Positions 23,712 to 35,226 of a DNA stretch of 64,000 bases are shown here, in pieces. The stretch comes from Agroathelia rolfsii (Eukaryota; Basidiomycota; Agaricomycetes; Amylocorticiales; Amylocorticiaceae). The stretch is from NCBI GenBank assembly GCA_018343915.1, contig JABRWF010000002.1:4216001-4280000 (forward strand). The letters run 5' to 3'. The position numbers and the translations under genes are program-made. Under the pieces are notes generated by a model, which ran no database searches, was not told the DNA's origin, and worked only from the letters and a program-made list of their open reading frames with translations. Positions within the stretch are counted from its first letter, which is position 1, and each line of letters starts with the position of its first letter.

Positions 23712-24250
23712 TGTTAGATATTTCTCTTATTTATTTTATCAATCAAGGTAATGATGGTGCATGATCGGTTAAGCGTTTTCTCTTTCATTCTGAAATCCCA
23801 TATTCGGGGACAAATGTATACCAGCTATCAGACGAGATATTATTGCATTCTATTATGTAATGGATGTGATATTGAGCAAGTTTCGACAAAAACACCTTAT
23901 TATGTGATTGTAACTCAGAATTTTATCATTAAAGCCGCTTTGTAAATAATGGAAGAACCCTGGACGTAGAGCTTAAGTTCGGAAATTCAGCAGCCATACA
24001 AATGTTTATCATACCAGAGTTCACCTGACTGAATTAGAGTCAAAGTGAAACTTTGGATTGGAACTTATGGCGGGGCCGCCTTGCACTCGCGAATATTGTA
24101 TGTGTGATCAACGAATCGTGTCAGTGAAAGCAAATCCATAATATTGCCGAGACTCGGAGCCTGCTCAAGAAGATACAAAATGACCAGTTTAACACAATGC
24201 TAGACGATTGATTGCAAATGTGGCATCAACGAAGGATGTGCTATCCACTT

Positions 24251-24364
24251 CAAGTTTCGAGCGTATTATCCATTGGTATGTCCAGTGTTTTAGCCAAAGA
24301 ACACTAATTATGTTCTTTCACGGAGACACTGGACATACTAATGGATAATATGTTTGAAACCTTG
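24251..24364. repeat. Long hairpin: 38/39-nt inverted repeat with nested inner stem
   Basis: The left arm at 24251-24288 and the right arm at 24326-24364 are reverse complements except for a one-base bulge and four left-G/right-T positions, which remain G.U pairs in plus-strand RNA. Between them, 7-nt unpaired stretches flank a second perfect 8-bp stem (AAAGAACA / TGTTCTTT) with a 7-nt loop. It lies in an intergenic region, convergent between VPS4 and the small acidic gene. It could be a small-RNA precursor, a fold-back MITE, or a bidirectional terminator. Confidence 0.75.
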
Positions 24365-24440
24365 GGTGGGCAGCACACATCCCGTTCGTGTGAGGAATCC
24401 AAAGATGAAATGAACATTCTGGTTAATGAAAGCTCCTCCA

Positions 24441-25294
24441 TTAGGGACCAAAAGTCAGTAATTTGCCCAAGACCCCATCGTTAGATATTTTGGATAAATA
24501 CGCTTTATCCGAGCCAAACTCCTTAGATGCATTGGTACACAACCGAAGTAAGAGAAAAGAAGATGGTGTCAATGAAGACAGAAGGTACCACGGAATGGCC
24601 TCGTCTAAAGATCCAGAATCGGAAGACACCTCGGATGCTTCGACCGAACTAAAGAGAACATCTTCGTCTTCGTCTACAAGGACAGGCTCTGGAGATGATG
24701 GCGGTAGTTCAAGGTGTTTAACTTTTGGACCCTTCAAGTTAGGTTTGAATTTCTATGTGAGCACAAAAACCAGGAGTACGGTAATCGAAGCATTCCTACT
24801 TTTTTCATGCGAGGTCTTATACTGAGATCATAGACAGGAGAGTAATCTGTCCAAACATCATAGGAATCTTCTGAACCTAAGAGCGCTTCATCTAGCATCT
24901 CGCAAGTCTTTTTCTCATCGTCGTCTTGTTCCTCTTCGGTGCAGGGATCGAAAGCAGGAGAGAGCAGCTGCCCGATTTCGACCGAGGGATATAGTGGGGG
25001 AGCATCTGGCTCCGTCCAAGTAGGCCATCCCAAAAAACCGCTTTCTTCAGTCTCTGTGTATTCTTCAGCAGGTTCATATGTATCATCTGAAGACAACAGA
25101 AAGTCTTGGAACGATTGAACTCAGCCCAATGAGATTTTAGTTTGTTTACCTTCGAGCCATTGTGATTCATCGAAGCCATCCCTATCCCAGTCTTCGCAAG
25201 CATCATATTCCAGCAATTCTTCAACTATGTCGTCGTCATCCATCGCTGATCTTGCTTGAGTATCAAATTGCTGGACTTCTGGGTAGTATGACAT
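24441..25294 (-). CDS. Small acidic protein of unknown function, two or three exons
   Basis: The start chosen is the ATG at 25294 (MSYYPEVQQFD); the open frame extends upstream only through TTG. Exon 1 ends at ...SQWLEG with donor GTAAAC. Exon 2 begins DDTYEPAEEYTETEESG, giving a good in-frame junction. Exon 2 contains a strongly acidic run (TEEEQDDDEKK) and ends near SYDVWTDYSP. A third piece, FKPNLKGPKVKHLELPPSSP...VDEDEDVLFSSVEASE, follows after a probable intron at about 24745-24830; its end near 24441 is uncertain. No known domain is recognised. It is a plausible spliced gene with low-complexity acidic content, but not identified. Confidence 0.5.
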
Positions 25295-27135
25295 GACTGG
25301 CAAAAGGATTAAAGGAGTAGAGCGAGCATAGATGCTTTTATATCTGAGGTAGTTGGACGGTTCAAATATACATGTGTATGTGTGCGGAAACTAGCCGTGA
25401 GACCTCGTGTACGGCGCATTGAGAAAATGACAAAAGCTAGAGCTGTCTTCAGCTTAACAGTAAGAATATGCATTTCGAGCGGTCCGAGGGGCCGAGGAGG
25501 TGGTGCACAATTTCACTAAATTTCATGGCAGCTGGTTGATACTTGGCAGCTTCAGCTGCAAAGCCACAATCATCTTACACATTTGACATGTCACATATGT
25601 TCAGAATGTTGCACAAGAATCTAGTAGGTGACATAGGAAGACAGCTAAGAATATAAGTGTACATGCTACACGTGATAAGCCGCCCACCAATACCTCATTG
25701 GCATGATTTACATCGAGGATACTGCACTACAAGAGTTCGGCTATTACCGCTCATAAATTATAATTTGACACTCATTCATGAAATGTGTTTGAAAATGTCA
25801 TCCTCTTTGCATGGTTTAAAAGCAGAATCGATCTCGGACAGGTCAAGCTGCGATTGGTGTTTGCTTGTTTGTTGATTATTATTGCCCTCGATGACTTCTG
25901 CATGATTCTTGCGTAAAACGTGGCTATCAAGGGTCGTCGAATGCTGAGTTATTAGCGCTGTTGAACGATTTCTTACACAACAAGAACACATTGATACACA
26001 ACAAATATTGGGGCCAGTCAAAACCCTGGCATCAGATCGTGCGCGTGACCTGCTCCATGGTTGCCCTGTAATATTGGGTGTACATTCATTGTCCATTATT
26101 GTTTATGCCTTACCCTGGTCGACATTTCCATATACTGCAAGTAGTATGACCAAACGAGCGTTCGGTATTAGCACACTAGCCTAGCTTACCCGATTTGACA
26201 AGCTTGGGATACGGTGAATGTAGTTTGATGGAGCAACACAAGAAGACCGGGTCCATCAAGCCCCAAAATTAGTAACAAAAAAGCTGATTGATGGAAGTTC
26301 GCTTGATCAGTCTAGGGTCAGGCTGCGGCCCTTTGTGTTTGAAAGAGGAGTATATGACTGTAGGTTCGTGGCGGTCATGTACGGTGAGCGGATACCTTCC
26401 ACAGACTTGGTGTATGTAGCACCATGAAGAAAAAGCGCATAGATGTCGGATTCAGACTGAGCGGCAAGCAAACATTGCCACAGTCACGATTAGCCATCAG
26501 CACTACTCTCGGTTGCCCACACCCGCCAGAAGCGGGTGATGAGAGATCTTGACGAAAAGCGAAAAGCGATACAGGACAAATTAATGAGAAGTCTCTGTAC
26601 ACCACTCCAGAGGTCTTCTGTTGACTACCGGTAGTTAATAGCACACCCTACTGTTGGCCAAAAGGCGTCTGTTGTTGCTACGGCAGCCACAGCACAGCGA
26701 TGGAATCAGGAGCATTACGCAAGGGAGTTGTTTATCGTCTGCTAATAAGTTCCAGCGGGTTCATGCGGTGATGGTGGCGAAAAAGAGATGCTAGCAATTT
26801 GTGAGGGCACTTCACTGTGACTGAGGGGAGGCTGCATCAGAATGCTTAGTCAGCAGTCCCCTATGGCTTCCGGGCCCATCGTGGCCTTGAACGACGACGA
26901 CGACGACTGACTGCTGTTGCTGTAAACTCTTCCCTTTTTCTAATTATTTGAGCTTTTGTTAGACTTGAAAGGAGCTCGGTTTTGTTCTCTATCATACCTT
27001 GTCAGTTACCCTCAGATGCGAAGGGCAAAACATCACTAAATCGCTGAGAGACAGTGAAATCGGTGGATGGCCGTACTTGTTCCTCCTCATTGGCCTCCTC
27101 CTCTCGACAACCAAACGTCCCCACGTACCCCCGCC
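25295..27135. other. Intergenic; nothing recognised
   Basis: About 1.8 kb without a convincing gene. Open frames at 25776-26096 and 26375-26644 on minus have no recognisable motif and no splice partner that I could find. The right end, with CAG/CGACGACGA-type short repeats at 26890-26910, is the upstream region and 5' UTR of the BNI4-like gene. Confidence 0.45.
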
Positions 27136-29908
27136 ATGTCGCGCCAATCAACCCAGGACAAGGCTGGGCAGGTTCAACAGCCTATGCCGACCCAGTCCCC
27201 GCAACCGTATCCTTATCCAATACAGCAACAGCAGCAACAAGGAAACTGGACACCCTCCATCACCGCTGCACCATTCTATCCTTCATTTTACCAGCCCCAA
27301 GCCCAAAGTCCTCAGGCCTCGCCTTCCCAAAATCCCTACTACGACCCCGCGGCAAACGCCCAGTTCGCCCAATGGGCGTATCAGCAGATGATGTTCAACG
27401 CCCAACAACAGATGCCTCATGTTCCTGCCCAGCAGCGCTCGAGTCCGATGGGCGGCGGGCCGCCCTCAGGAAACGAATATTTCGCCGGCCAACATCAAGT
27501 ATTTGCTCCATTCCCGAGTGGAACACCTCCACCACCACATCCAAACGCTATGGCCCACATGGGAGCCAGTAGCCCTCAAGCAGGACCTAGGATGGCTGGG
27601 CATTCTCAGGATCCCCAATATCCGGGTTTCCATCCCTATCGCCGTGCAAATCGCAGTGCTTCGCAAGCATCGCAGCAGGCTGAAGGTGACTGGCGCAACG
27701 CTCCCCCTGGTTCTTTTCAGCCTCCGTACGGTCGGTCCGATGCCGCCGGCTCCTCATCCTCTGTCAACTCTGTTGGAAGAGATGGCTCCCGACAGAGAAC
27801 GAACAGTAACCAGAGCAGCGCCGGCAGCGGTACAAGCTCCCACAGCGCATCAGCCAGAAATAGGAACCCACCGCCGATCACAACTGCCATTAATGGGTCG
27901 CATGGTCGGGCCAGCAACAACACCTCCCATTCATCATCGCCTACGTCTTCAGTGCCATCTCGACCACACAACAGACAGTCGTCAACATCGTCTTCCATTA
28001 CTTCGGTATCGTCTCCTCAAACGCCATCAGCATCGCCAAGGGCATCTACCGCGACAGCTTCTTCCTCTGGCTCCGGTAATCCCGTGGCACGTCCGGCGCG
28101 GCCATCTCCACTTTCTCAAGGTAATTTCACCGCCGCCGAGAAGCGTATGTCACGCGATGATAGCGATCTTGCGGCGATGATGGCGGAAGCGGGTCCTGGC
28201 GGCGCAGGTCGCAGTGGTGGTTTCAAGGGGCGCTTCAAGCGTGCCCTTTCGCTCAACGCATCACATGCACTCCACGAGGAGGATGAGTCGGGCCCTATGA
28301 AGATACCACCTCGTCGTCCTGGCACGCCTGCCGCACCTCCCATCGTGCCAGCCAACTCATCTAATGGAGTGCCTTCGTCTGCGCAGAGCGGTGATGATGA
28401 CAATGTGTCTACTGCCACAAAAACAAAGAAAAAGTCCAGGGCGGCCTCGTTGTTCAACATGCGCATGAATGCCTCGACAGACAATATCTCGTTGTCCTCC
28501 ACCGTGTCATCTGCCAGTGTCATGATTCGTAAGCTGGGTTCTATGGGCAAGCTTGCGCGACGTAACTCGCTGGCGGGTATCACTTCTTTATTCAAAGATA
28601 AAAAGGACAAAGGTGGGGATGATGACGAAGGCTCCAGCAAGAAGGACAAGAAAAAGAAGAGCGCAAAGGGGCAGGCGGCCGAGGCCAGCATATCCCACGC
28701 CACTGTTGAGATTGACCGCAACAGCAGCGACTGGGCAAACGCTGATTTCACTGGTCTCAGTCCAGCTGCTAAGCTGGCTCGTCAGCATACCCTCAAAAGC
28801 AATGCCGAAGACGCCGCTAGGGCGAAAGCTCAGGCTCAACTCCAGGCAGCACAGGCAGCAAGCGCACCGGCCGTCCCCACCCCATGGGAGAAGAACACTA
28901 CGACGCGTGCAGAGAACGGACCGACGAAGGCATCCGGGGTCTCCCGTGTGAGCGAAGATGGGACCAGAGTCCTTGTGGAAGAAGAAGACCATGGTAGCGA
29001 TGGCGAATCTGAGGATGCCGGCCACATGCAAAGCTTCACGTCTGAGGCATGGGAAGATGACGAGGATTGGGGAGGACGAACGGATGACGAAGACGTCACC
29101 ATCCGTCTTGGAGGAACCAGCATCAATGAAGAAGAGGAGGCTTGGGTGACGGATGCACCCAGACCGATTGAGGAGCGGACACCTGCAAAAGGCATCTTGA
29201 AAAGTAATGCTTCGTCACTGAAAATCGAACTTTTTTTTTTTTTGCTAAATTCATTCTTCACAATAGACGCCGGAAGTTATGATCAGCAAGATTATTTGCA
29301 AGATCAAGCAGCTCTCACTCGCTATCGGTCAAACTCATACAGTGGAGACCTAGCGTCTGCTCCAGAACCAGGCCCGTTGGCTCATATGCCATCGTCTGAT
29401 CCTGATCATATCGATGGTCTTCATCGTCATGGATCTCATTCATCGCACAACCACTCCGGGAACACTGCACCGACCCTTCCGGCCTTATCATTCGAGACGT
29501 CAAGTGATGCACCCAAGGACTCGCACTCATCAGAAGGACACGTTCCGGAAAGGAGCTTGTTCAGCCATTCCAATTCTTCTGCCCCTGCATTGTCCACGAT
29601 GACGTCTCCCCCTCCAGCTAACATCATGCACCGCTCTGCGACGACCCCCTTGAAACGCCTAGCATTCGCTAACAATCTATCGGTCTATGACACCTTCCCT
29701 GCGTCCCTATATGATAGGCGCAGCGAACCCGCGACTTGGAGTCGTCTTACGCCGGCCCTGGCGCAAAGGATCAAAGAAGAGCTGAACTCGTATAAAATGG
29801 AGGAAATGGAGGTACACGCAGCAAGTCGGATACAGTACGTGTGCTATCTGGAATGTGGTTGCTTTGAAGAATACTGATCATCTTTCTAGCACGCAATTCT
29901 TTGTTTGA
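27136..29908 (+). CDS. BNI4: BNI4-like bud-neck/septum scaffold with C-terminal PP1-docking region
   Basis: This is a large, mostly disordered protein: Pro/Gln-rich start (MSRQSTQDK...), Ser-rich middle, then a basic stretch with LARRNSLAGITSLFKDKK. Three exons: 27136-29203, 29267-29834, 29890-29908. The last splice restores ASRIHTQFFV at the C-terminus. The C-terminal block, NNLSVYDTFPASLYDRRSEPA, LTPALAQRIKEELNSYKMEEM and the HTQFF tail, matches the conserved end of fungal Bni4, and RLAF just before it fits the RVxF-type PP1 (Glc7) docking motif. In yeast Bni4 brings PP1 and chitin synthase III to the bud neck. A similar septal role here is inference. An in-frame ATG at 27067 exists, but the one at 27136 has the better context (GCCATGT). 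Confidence 0.75.
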
Positions 29909-31571
29909 GGTGGATGATCTTGGTTGATCCAGCTTCTTGTTTCATTTTCTCTCTTTTTTGCGTTCTTTGACTATTCACTTATTCTCATGGGGATGGTGCT
30001 TTTCGTCCTATCGCCTTGTACACTTCAGACGCATATAATTAGGTTATCGAACAGGTACTACCAACCCGTACCCGACAACCTTGCCATATATCCTCACTTT
30101 CCTTCATTTCCAATCCCGATTCCCCACCCCATCTCAATTAACTCAAAACGACTATATATCTCTAACTACTTTCTCTCTCGAATATCTCATCCTGCATGGC
30201 ACCTGGATCCAAGTCATACGGACTCCTCACCCCTCTTTTTAATCACTTTGCAAACCGCTTACATTTGGGGTGGCCATGCACCACCTTCATACACTTCCGT
30301 ATACCCTCAGCAATCTATCGTCTTCCTTTATGGATCCGTATCCTTCTTATTCCATTCTTTCTCTTTTCTGATTATCGCCCTTGATATCACGTACATGTGT
30401 AATGTTATCCGGGCAGTCCCGGCTGGTGCAACTCATTGTTGTGTATGTACGCGGTCCATCCACCGCTCCTTTATTCATCAGCACCTTTTCCTTTGCGTGG
30501 TTTTCGTACCGTGGATTATCCTCATATGCGTCTTTTTTTCTTCTTTGGTCATCTTTGCCTTTGCCGCTTCTTCGTCGTCTCGTCGCTCCTTTATTACTTT
30601 CCTTTCTCTCTCTCGGACAATGGACCTTAGTATGCATGCTCACTCACTCTCCCTTAGTCGTTAATACATAATGTCACTCTATCAATCCTTTTACCCATCC
30701 GCCGTGATGATGAGTTGTCAAAAGAATTTAAGTTGCGTGAAGAAATGACTGTGAAAGTCAGCATTGAGTAATGGAATGTATCGAATTGAAGGCCGTATTA
30801 CAGTTTAATCATCGGCCCTTGGCTTAGTTGTATGTAAATTTCCGTCGTTGACAACTTCTGATGCTCGGTGCCGCGTGTTGGTTTTCCGAGATCAGGGGCC
30901 AAAAAAAAGTGTTTATCTCATGATACCCTAGCCATGTCTTGCGAGAACATTCAATTTCAGTTAGAATATGCACAAGAAGTGCGAGGTTTAGTAAGGATTC
31001 ATCTGCGTGCAGGGTATTATATCAGGATTTCGCAGAAGTCCTGACCTATATTACTAAATACTTATGTTTCGATCCCATCCAGACGACTGTTATTAAAGCA
31101 TTAAAGACCTTCAAGTTTTTTATTTTTATTTTTATTTTGTTTTGAAGTTCGAAATGGCAGTTCGATAAAGTCACGATCATGAAAATCCAGGATTTTTTGA
31201 TGGCCTGAAGTGCAAAGACATTTTTGATGATTAGCTATCAGATGTTTAATCAAAAATTTACAGCTTTTATCGATGATATCCTGAGAATTATGTGTAGGCC
31301 AAGGTTGTTACTTGGTAAGCCCCACATTGGACCCTCCATTGCGCTTATTAGCTTTTGGGGAACACGAGGCTGTGACATCACAGCCTCCCGCTTAAGGGTG
31401 ATTGTGACTAATGTCACGTCTGTTCCTGTCACAGACAGCGGATTAGGAACCGAAGCTGAGCCGCAGTGAACGACGAACGTATACACCACTCAGGCAGCTG
31501 ACGACGCCGGCGAATAGCTACTCCTTCCAGCGTCTGTTGTACCAACAACTCAACACACTCTGGCAACAAAT
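29909..31571. other. 3' region of the BNI4-like gene and promoter region of VPS35
   Basis: A 246-codon open frame at 29924-30664 is pyrimidine-rich, hydrophobic by composition only, and starts 15 bp after the BNI4 stop; I read it as 3' UTR. From about 30700 the DNA is AT-rich with no gene. The right end carries a cluster of GTGAC dyads listed separately. Confidence 0.5.
31370..31434. promoter_or_regulatory. Cluster of GTGAC/GTCAC dyads upstream of VPS35
   Basis: Three dyads occur within 65 bp, about 140-200 bp before the VPS35 ATG: CTGTGACATCACAG (31370-31383), GTGACTAATGTCAC (31404-31417) and CTGTCACAG (31426-31434). The first contains a CRE-like TGACATCA. They look like sites for a dimeric factor, probably bZIP. 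Binding is inferred. Confidence 0.5.
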
Positions 31572-34500
31572 ATGGCTGCAGTATCAGTACCGGAGGAGGG
31601 CAAACTACTTGGCGATGCTCTGGCCACCGTCAAGATACAGGTCCAGCAGATGAAGCGCAATCTTGTACTGCACTTCTCCTCGGTCTTCTCTGCTGTCGCG
31701 TTGATGTCTCATGAACGAATATAGGAAATGGACCAGCTTATGGATGCCCTCAAGAGTGCGAGTCTAATGTTGGCGGAACTTCGGACATCGTCTCTCTCTC
31801 CAAAGCAATACTACGAGTTGTGTATGTGCAACACCACGTACAGCTTTCTTGTCGCTAGCTATTCACATACATGTTACAGACATGGCCGTATTTGACGCCC
31901 TCAGGCATCTGTCTAATTATCTGTACGATGCTCATACACAAGGCAAACACCACCTTGCGGACTTGTATGAACTTGTTCAATATGCCGGCAATATTATCCC
32001 CCGTCTCTACCTCATGATAACTGTTGGCTCTGTCTATATGTCCATCACTGAAGCACCTGTCAAAGAAATCATGAAGGACATGATGGAGATGTCCCGCGGT
32101 GTTCTACATCCAGTACGAGGACTGTTTCTACGACATTACTTGAGCGGCCAGACGCGCGATCACCTGCCTATAGGCGATGACCCAGGGTGAGCACATTTCA
32201 CAAACACAGCAATATTTATTTAATCGGTCTTGAAAGCCCTATTGGTAACCTGGATGATTCCATCTCATTTGTTTTGACAAATTTCATCGAGATGAACAAG
32301 CTATGGGTGCGCCTACAACATCAAGGTCACTCGCGCGATCGTGAGAAGCGCGAGATGGAGCGCCGCGAGCTGCGCATCCTCGTCGGCACTAACCTGGTCC
32401 GACTTTCACAACTCGATGGCGTAGATTTGGACATGTACCAGCGGATGATCCTGCCGAGCATCCTTGAACAGGTTGTCAGTTGCAAGGATGTAATCGCGCA
32501 AGAGTATCTAATGGAAGTTGTTATTCAAGTATGTGTGCTATTTGGCTATGATCATCCTGTGCTTACTCCTTATTCAGGTCTTCACCGATGAATTCCACCT
32601 ACATACACTTGGTCCATTTTTATCGGCGACAGCCCAACTTCATCCTAAAGTTAACATCAAGGCCATCGTCATCGCGCTCATTGATCGCCTTGCCGCCTAT
32701 GCGGCGCGGGAAGCAGAGAGCGAGGATCCTGATGAAACAAAGCAACAGGAAGAGGCCGCTGCTCGTCGGCTGGCCGAAAAAGTCAAGATTCAGAAGGCGC
32801 GTACGCGCACCAACGGTTCGATCACTAGCTATCCGACATCACCTACCTCTGAGTCCCATGACGCATGGGGCTCCGTACCTTCAACTCCAGCCGCCATCTC
32901 AGAGCAACCCTCTGTGGACAATGCTTCCGTCAATGGGCAAGCACCCTCGGAGAAGGGTAAAGAAAAGGCGGTAGAGGTACAACCTGTTAAGAAGTTCCGC
33001 GGCGTACCAGAAAACGTCCAGTTGTTCGAGGTGTTTTGGAAACAGGTTGTCGAGCTCATCAAGGTCTGTAGCACTCGGCCCCTATCGCAATTTCCCTTCT
33101 CATACAATAATTGTAGGCAAGGCCAGATTTGTCAATACAAGATGTCACGGCACTCCTTGTATCCCTTGCCAACCTGTCTTTAAGCTGCTATCCAGACAGG
33201 CTTGAATACGTTGATCAAATATTAGCATTTACTCAAGAGAAGATCAAGGAATACTCCAACAGGTAAATCTCTCTTTTTTTACTTGATTTAATATGCTCAC
33301 AATCCTCGTCCAGCCCCGACCTCCATTCACCCCAAACGAATGCCAACTTGGCATCGTTGCTCATTGCACCCATCAACTCCTACCAATCTGTCCTAACACT
33401 GCTAGCCATCCCCTCCTATACACCGTTGTTGAATCAACAGCTCTACCCCGCAAGACGGTCCATTGCGCATTCGATTGTCTCTTCTGTTCTCAAAAATGAG
33501 ACTATCATTGAATCTCCCGAGGATGTGGATGGCATACTGAGCTTATGTCATGTCTTGATCAAAGACCAGCAAGACGCTTCGGCTGTGGCAGCATCCAATG
33601 CGCAACCTGGCGGCAGGGACCCGAGGCGGGGCGGATGGAATGCAGGGAGGGAAGAGATAGCAGAGGAGCAAGGCTGGGTCGCTCGTATGGTTCATCTGTT
33701 CAGATCGGAATCATTAGATGTACAATTTGAGGTGTGTTGTTCATTCTCTTCCTTTATGGGGTTTCAGATGTTGACTACGTCCTAGCTTCTGCAAACAGCT
33801 CGAAGACATTTTGATCTAGGAGGCGAGCGTATGCGCTATACTCTACCAGCCCTCATTATATCGGCGATCAAGCTTTGTCGACGATACAAGAACCGGGAAG
33901 ACGTCGAGGACGATTGGCAAAGCAAAGCAGAGGCTATTCTCAAATTTGCCCGCCAGCTTACCACTATTCTGGGGCATCAAGTCGACTCGCCAGGGCTCGC
34001 GCTCCGACTTTTCCTTCTTGCTGCCCAGATTTCGGATGAATGTGGGTTTGAAGATCTGACGTACGACTTATACGTACAAGCATTTACCATTTATGAGGAG
34101 GCCATCTCCGAGTCTCGAGCACAGCTACAAGCCATCACGCTTGTCATGGGCACATTGCAGCAGGCTAGGGTGTTCAGCGTGGACAATTATGATACCCTGA
34201 TAACCAAAGCTGCGTTGCATGGCGCGAAGCTGCTCAAGAAGCCACATCAATCGACGGCCGTGCACTTAGCTAGCCACATGTGGTGGCAAGAAAGACCGCT
34301 CAGCGAAGATGGTGAGACTACGGATAAGCCGCCAGAGACAGCGACTGAAGGAGGCGAGGAAGGCGCTCGAGCGGTATGTTTTTGCATAACCCAACCCCCC
34401 TCCCCCTATCTGAAGCATGCGCTAATGCTTCATGTACAGTACCCCGTACGAGACAGTAAACGTGTCTTGGAATGTCTGCAAAAGTCATTACGCATCGCCA

Positions 34501-34859
34501 ACTCGGCAATAGAGGAAATCGTGACGGTGCAGCTCTATATTGACGCTCTCGATCAGTACCTCTATTATCTCGATCAGGGCGCACCCGCCGTCACACCCAA
34601 GTTTGTTGGCAGTCTCGTCGAGCTCATCACGAGCTCCATCGACAACGTCTCTGCACCGGATGTACACCCTACACAACGTGCACCGCCTGGGCTCATAGAG
34701 GGTGTGCAGACACCCGAAATGATTGTAAGGCATTTCAGGAACACGCTTATCTTTATCCAGTCCAAGAAAGCTGCAGAGGAGGGCAAGGCCGAGAACGAGA
34801 AGAGGTGGGCTGGTGTTGACATTGTAGGAGCGTTGTTAAAGATGGGCATCACCAGATGA
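31572..34859 (+). CDS. VPS35: VPS35, core retromer subunit
   Basis: Vps35 is the alpha-solenoid backbone of retromer, which returns sorting receptors from endosomes to the Golgi. The start is [17 protein letters not shown] at 31572. Family marks: [39 protein letters not shown], which contains the PRLYLM motif that contacts Vps26/Rab, then [30 protein letters not shown] and [16 protein letters not shown] disordered insert rich in Ser/Thr and basic residues (about 32760-32990) separates the N-terminal part from the middle, as in other fungal orthologs. The C-terminal half is mostly in one exon (33831-34377) plus the last (about 34440-34859). Several introns of 50-70 nt interrupt it. No lesion noticed. 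Confidence 0.93.
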
Positions 34860-35226
34860 GAGTGTCATTTGTTGGATAATTCGGACTTTCACTATGTTGA
34901 TTTGTACGGTACTACCCCTGCTGATGTTTGTTTTTTGTGTTATTCTGTTTTTGGCCAGTCTAAGAACAGGCGTTTTTCAAAGTGTAATGGGGGGGGCGTT
35001 TCCCCACAAGTCACGTGCTGGAAGGTAGCACTGAGCCAATCGGAAGCAAGTCGGAAGTAAAGTGGGCGACACGGTTCAAAGTCCGCCAAAACTTCAAGCC
35101 ATTTAGGCCGAGGGCAATCAGGACGAGCAGCTACCACTAGCACACAGTCACCAGCACACACCCAACCACTTGTACGGCAGCATTCAGCCCTAGCAACTAT
35201 TTCTGCTAGCCCACATCTTGCCCAAG
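34860..35226. other. Intergenic, promoter of mitochondrial EF-G
   Basis: This holds the VPS35 3' end and the MEF1 promoter. A GGGGGGCGTTTCCCC stretch (34989-35005) and CACGTG (35012-35017), an E-box, lie about 210-240 bp upstream of the MEF1 ATG. No gene seen. Confidence 0.4.

Noticed and set aside
29924..30664. 246-codon open frame just after the BNI4-like gene
   Set aside because: Its composition is driven by a pyrimidine-rich 3' UTR; the apparent hydrophobic stretches come from T-rich codons, there is no motif, and the start is 15 bp after a real stop.
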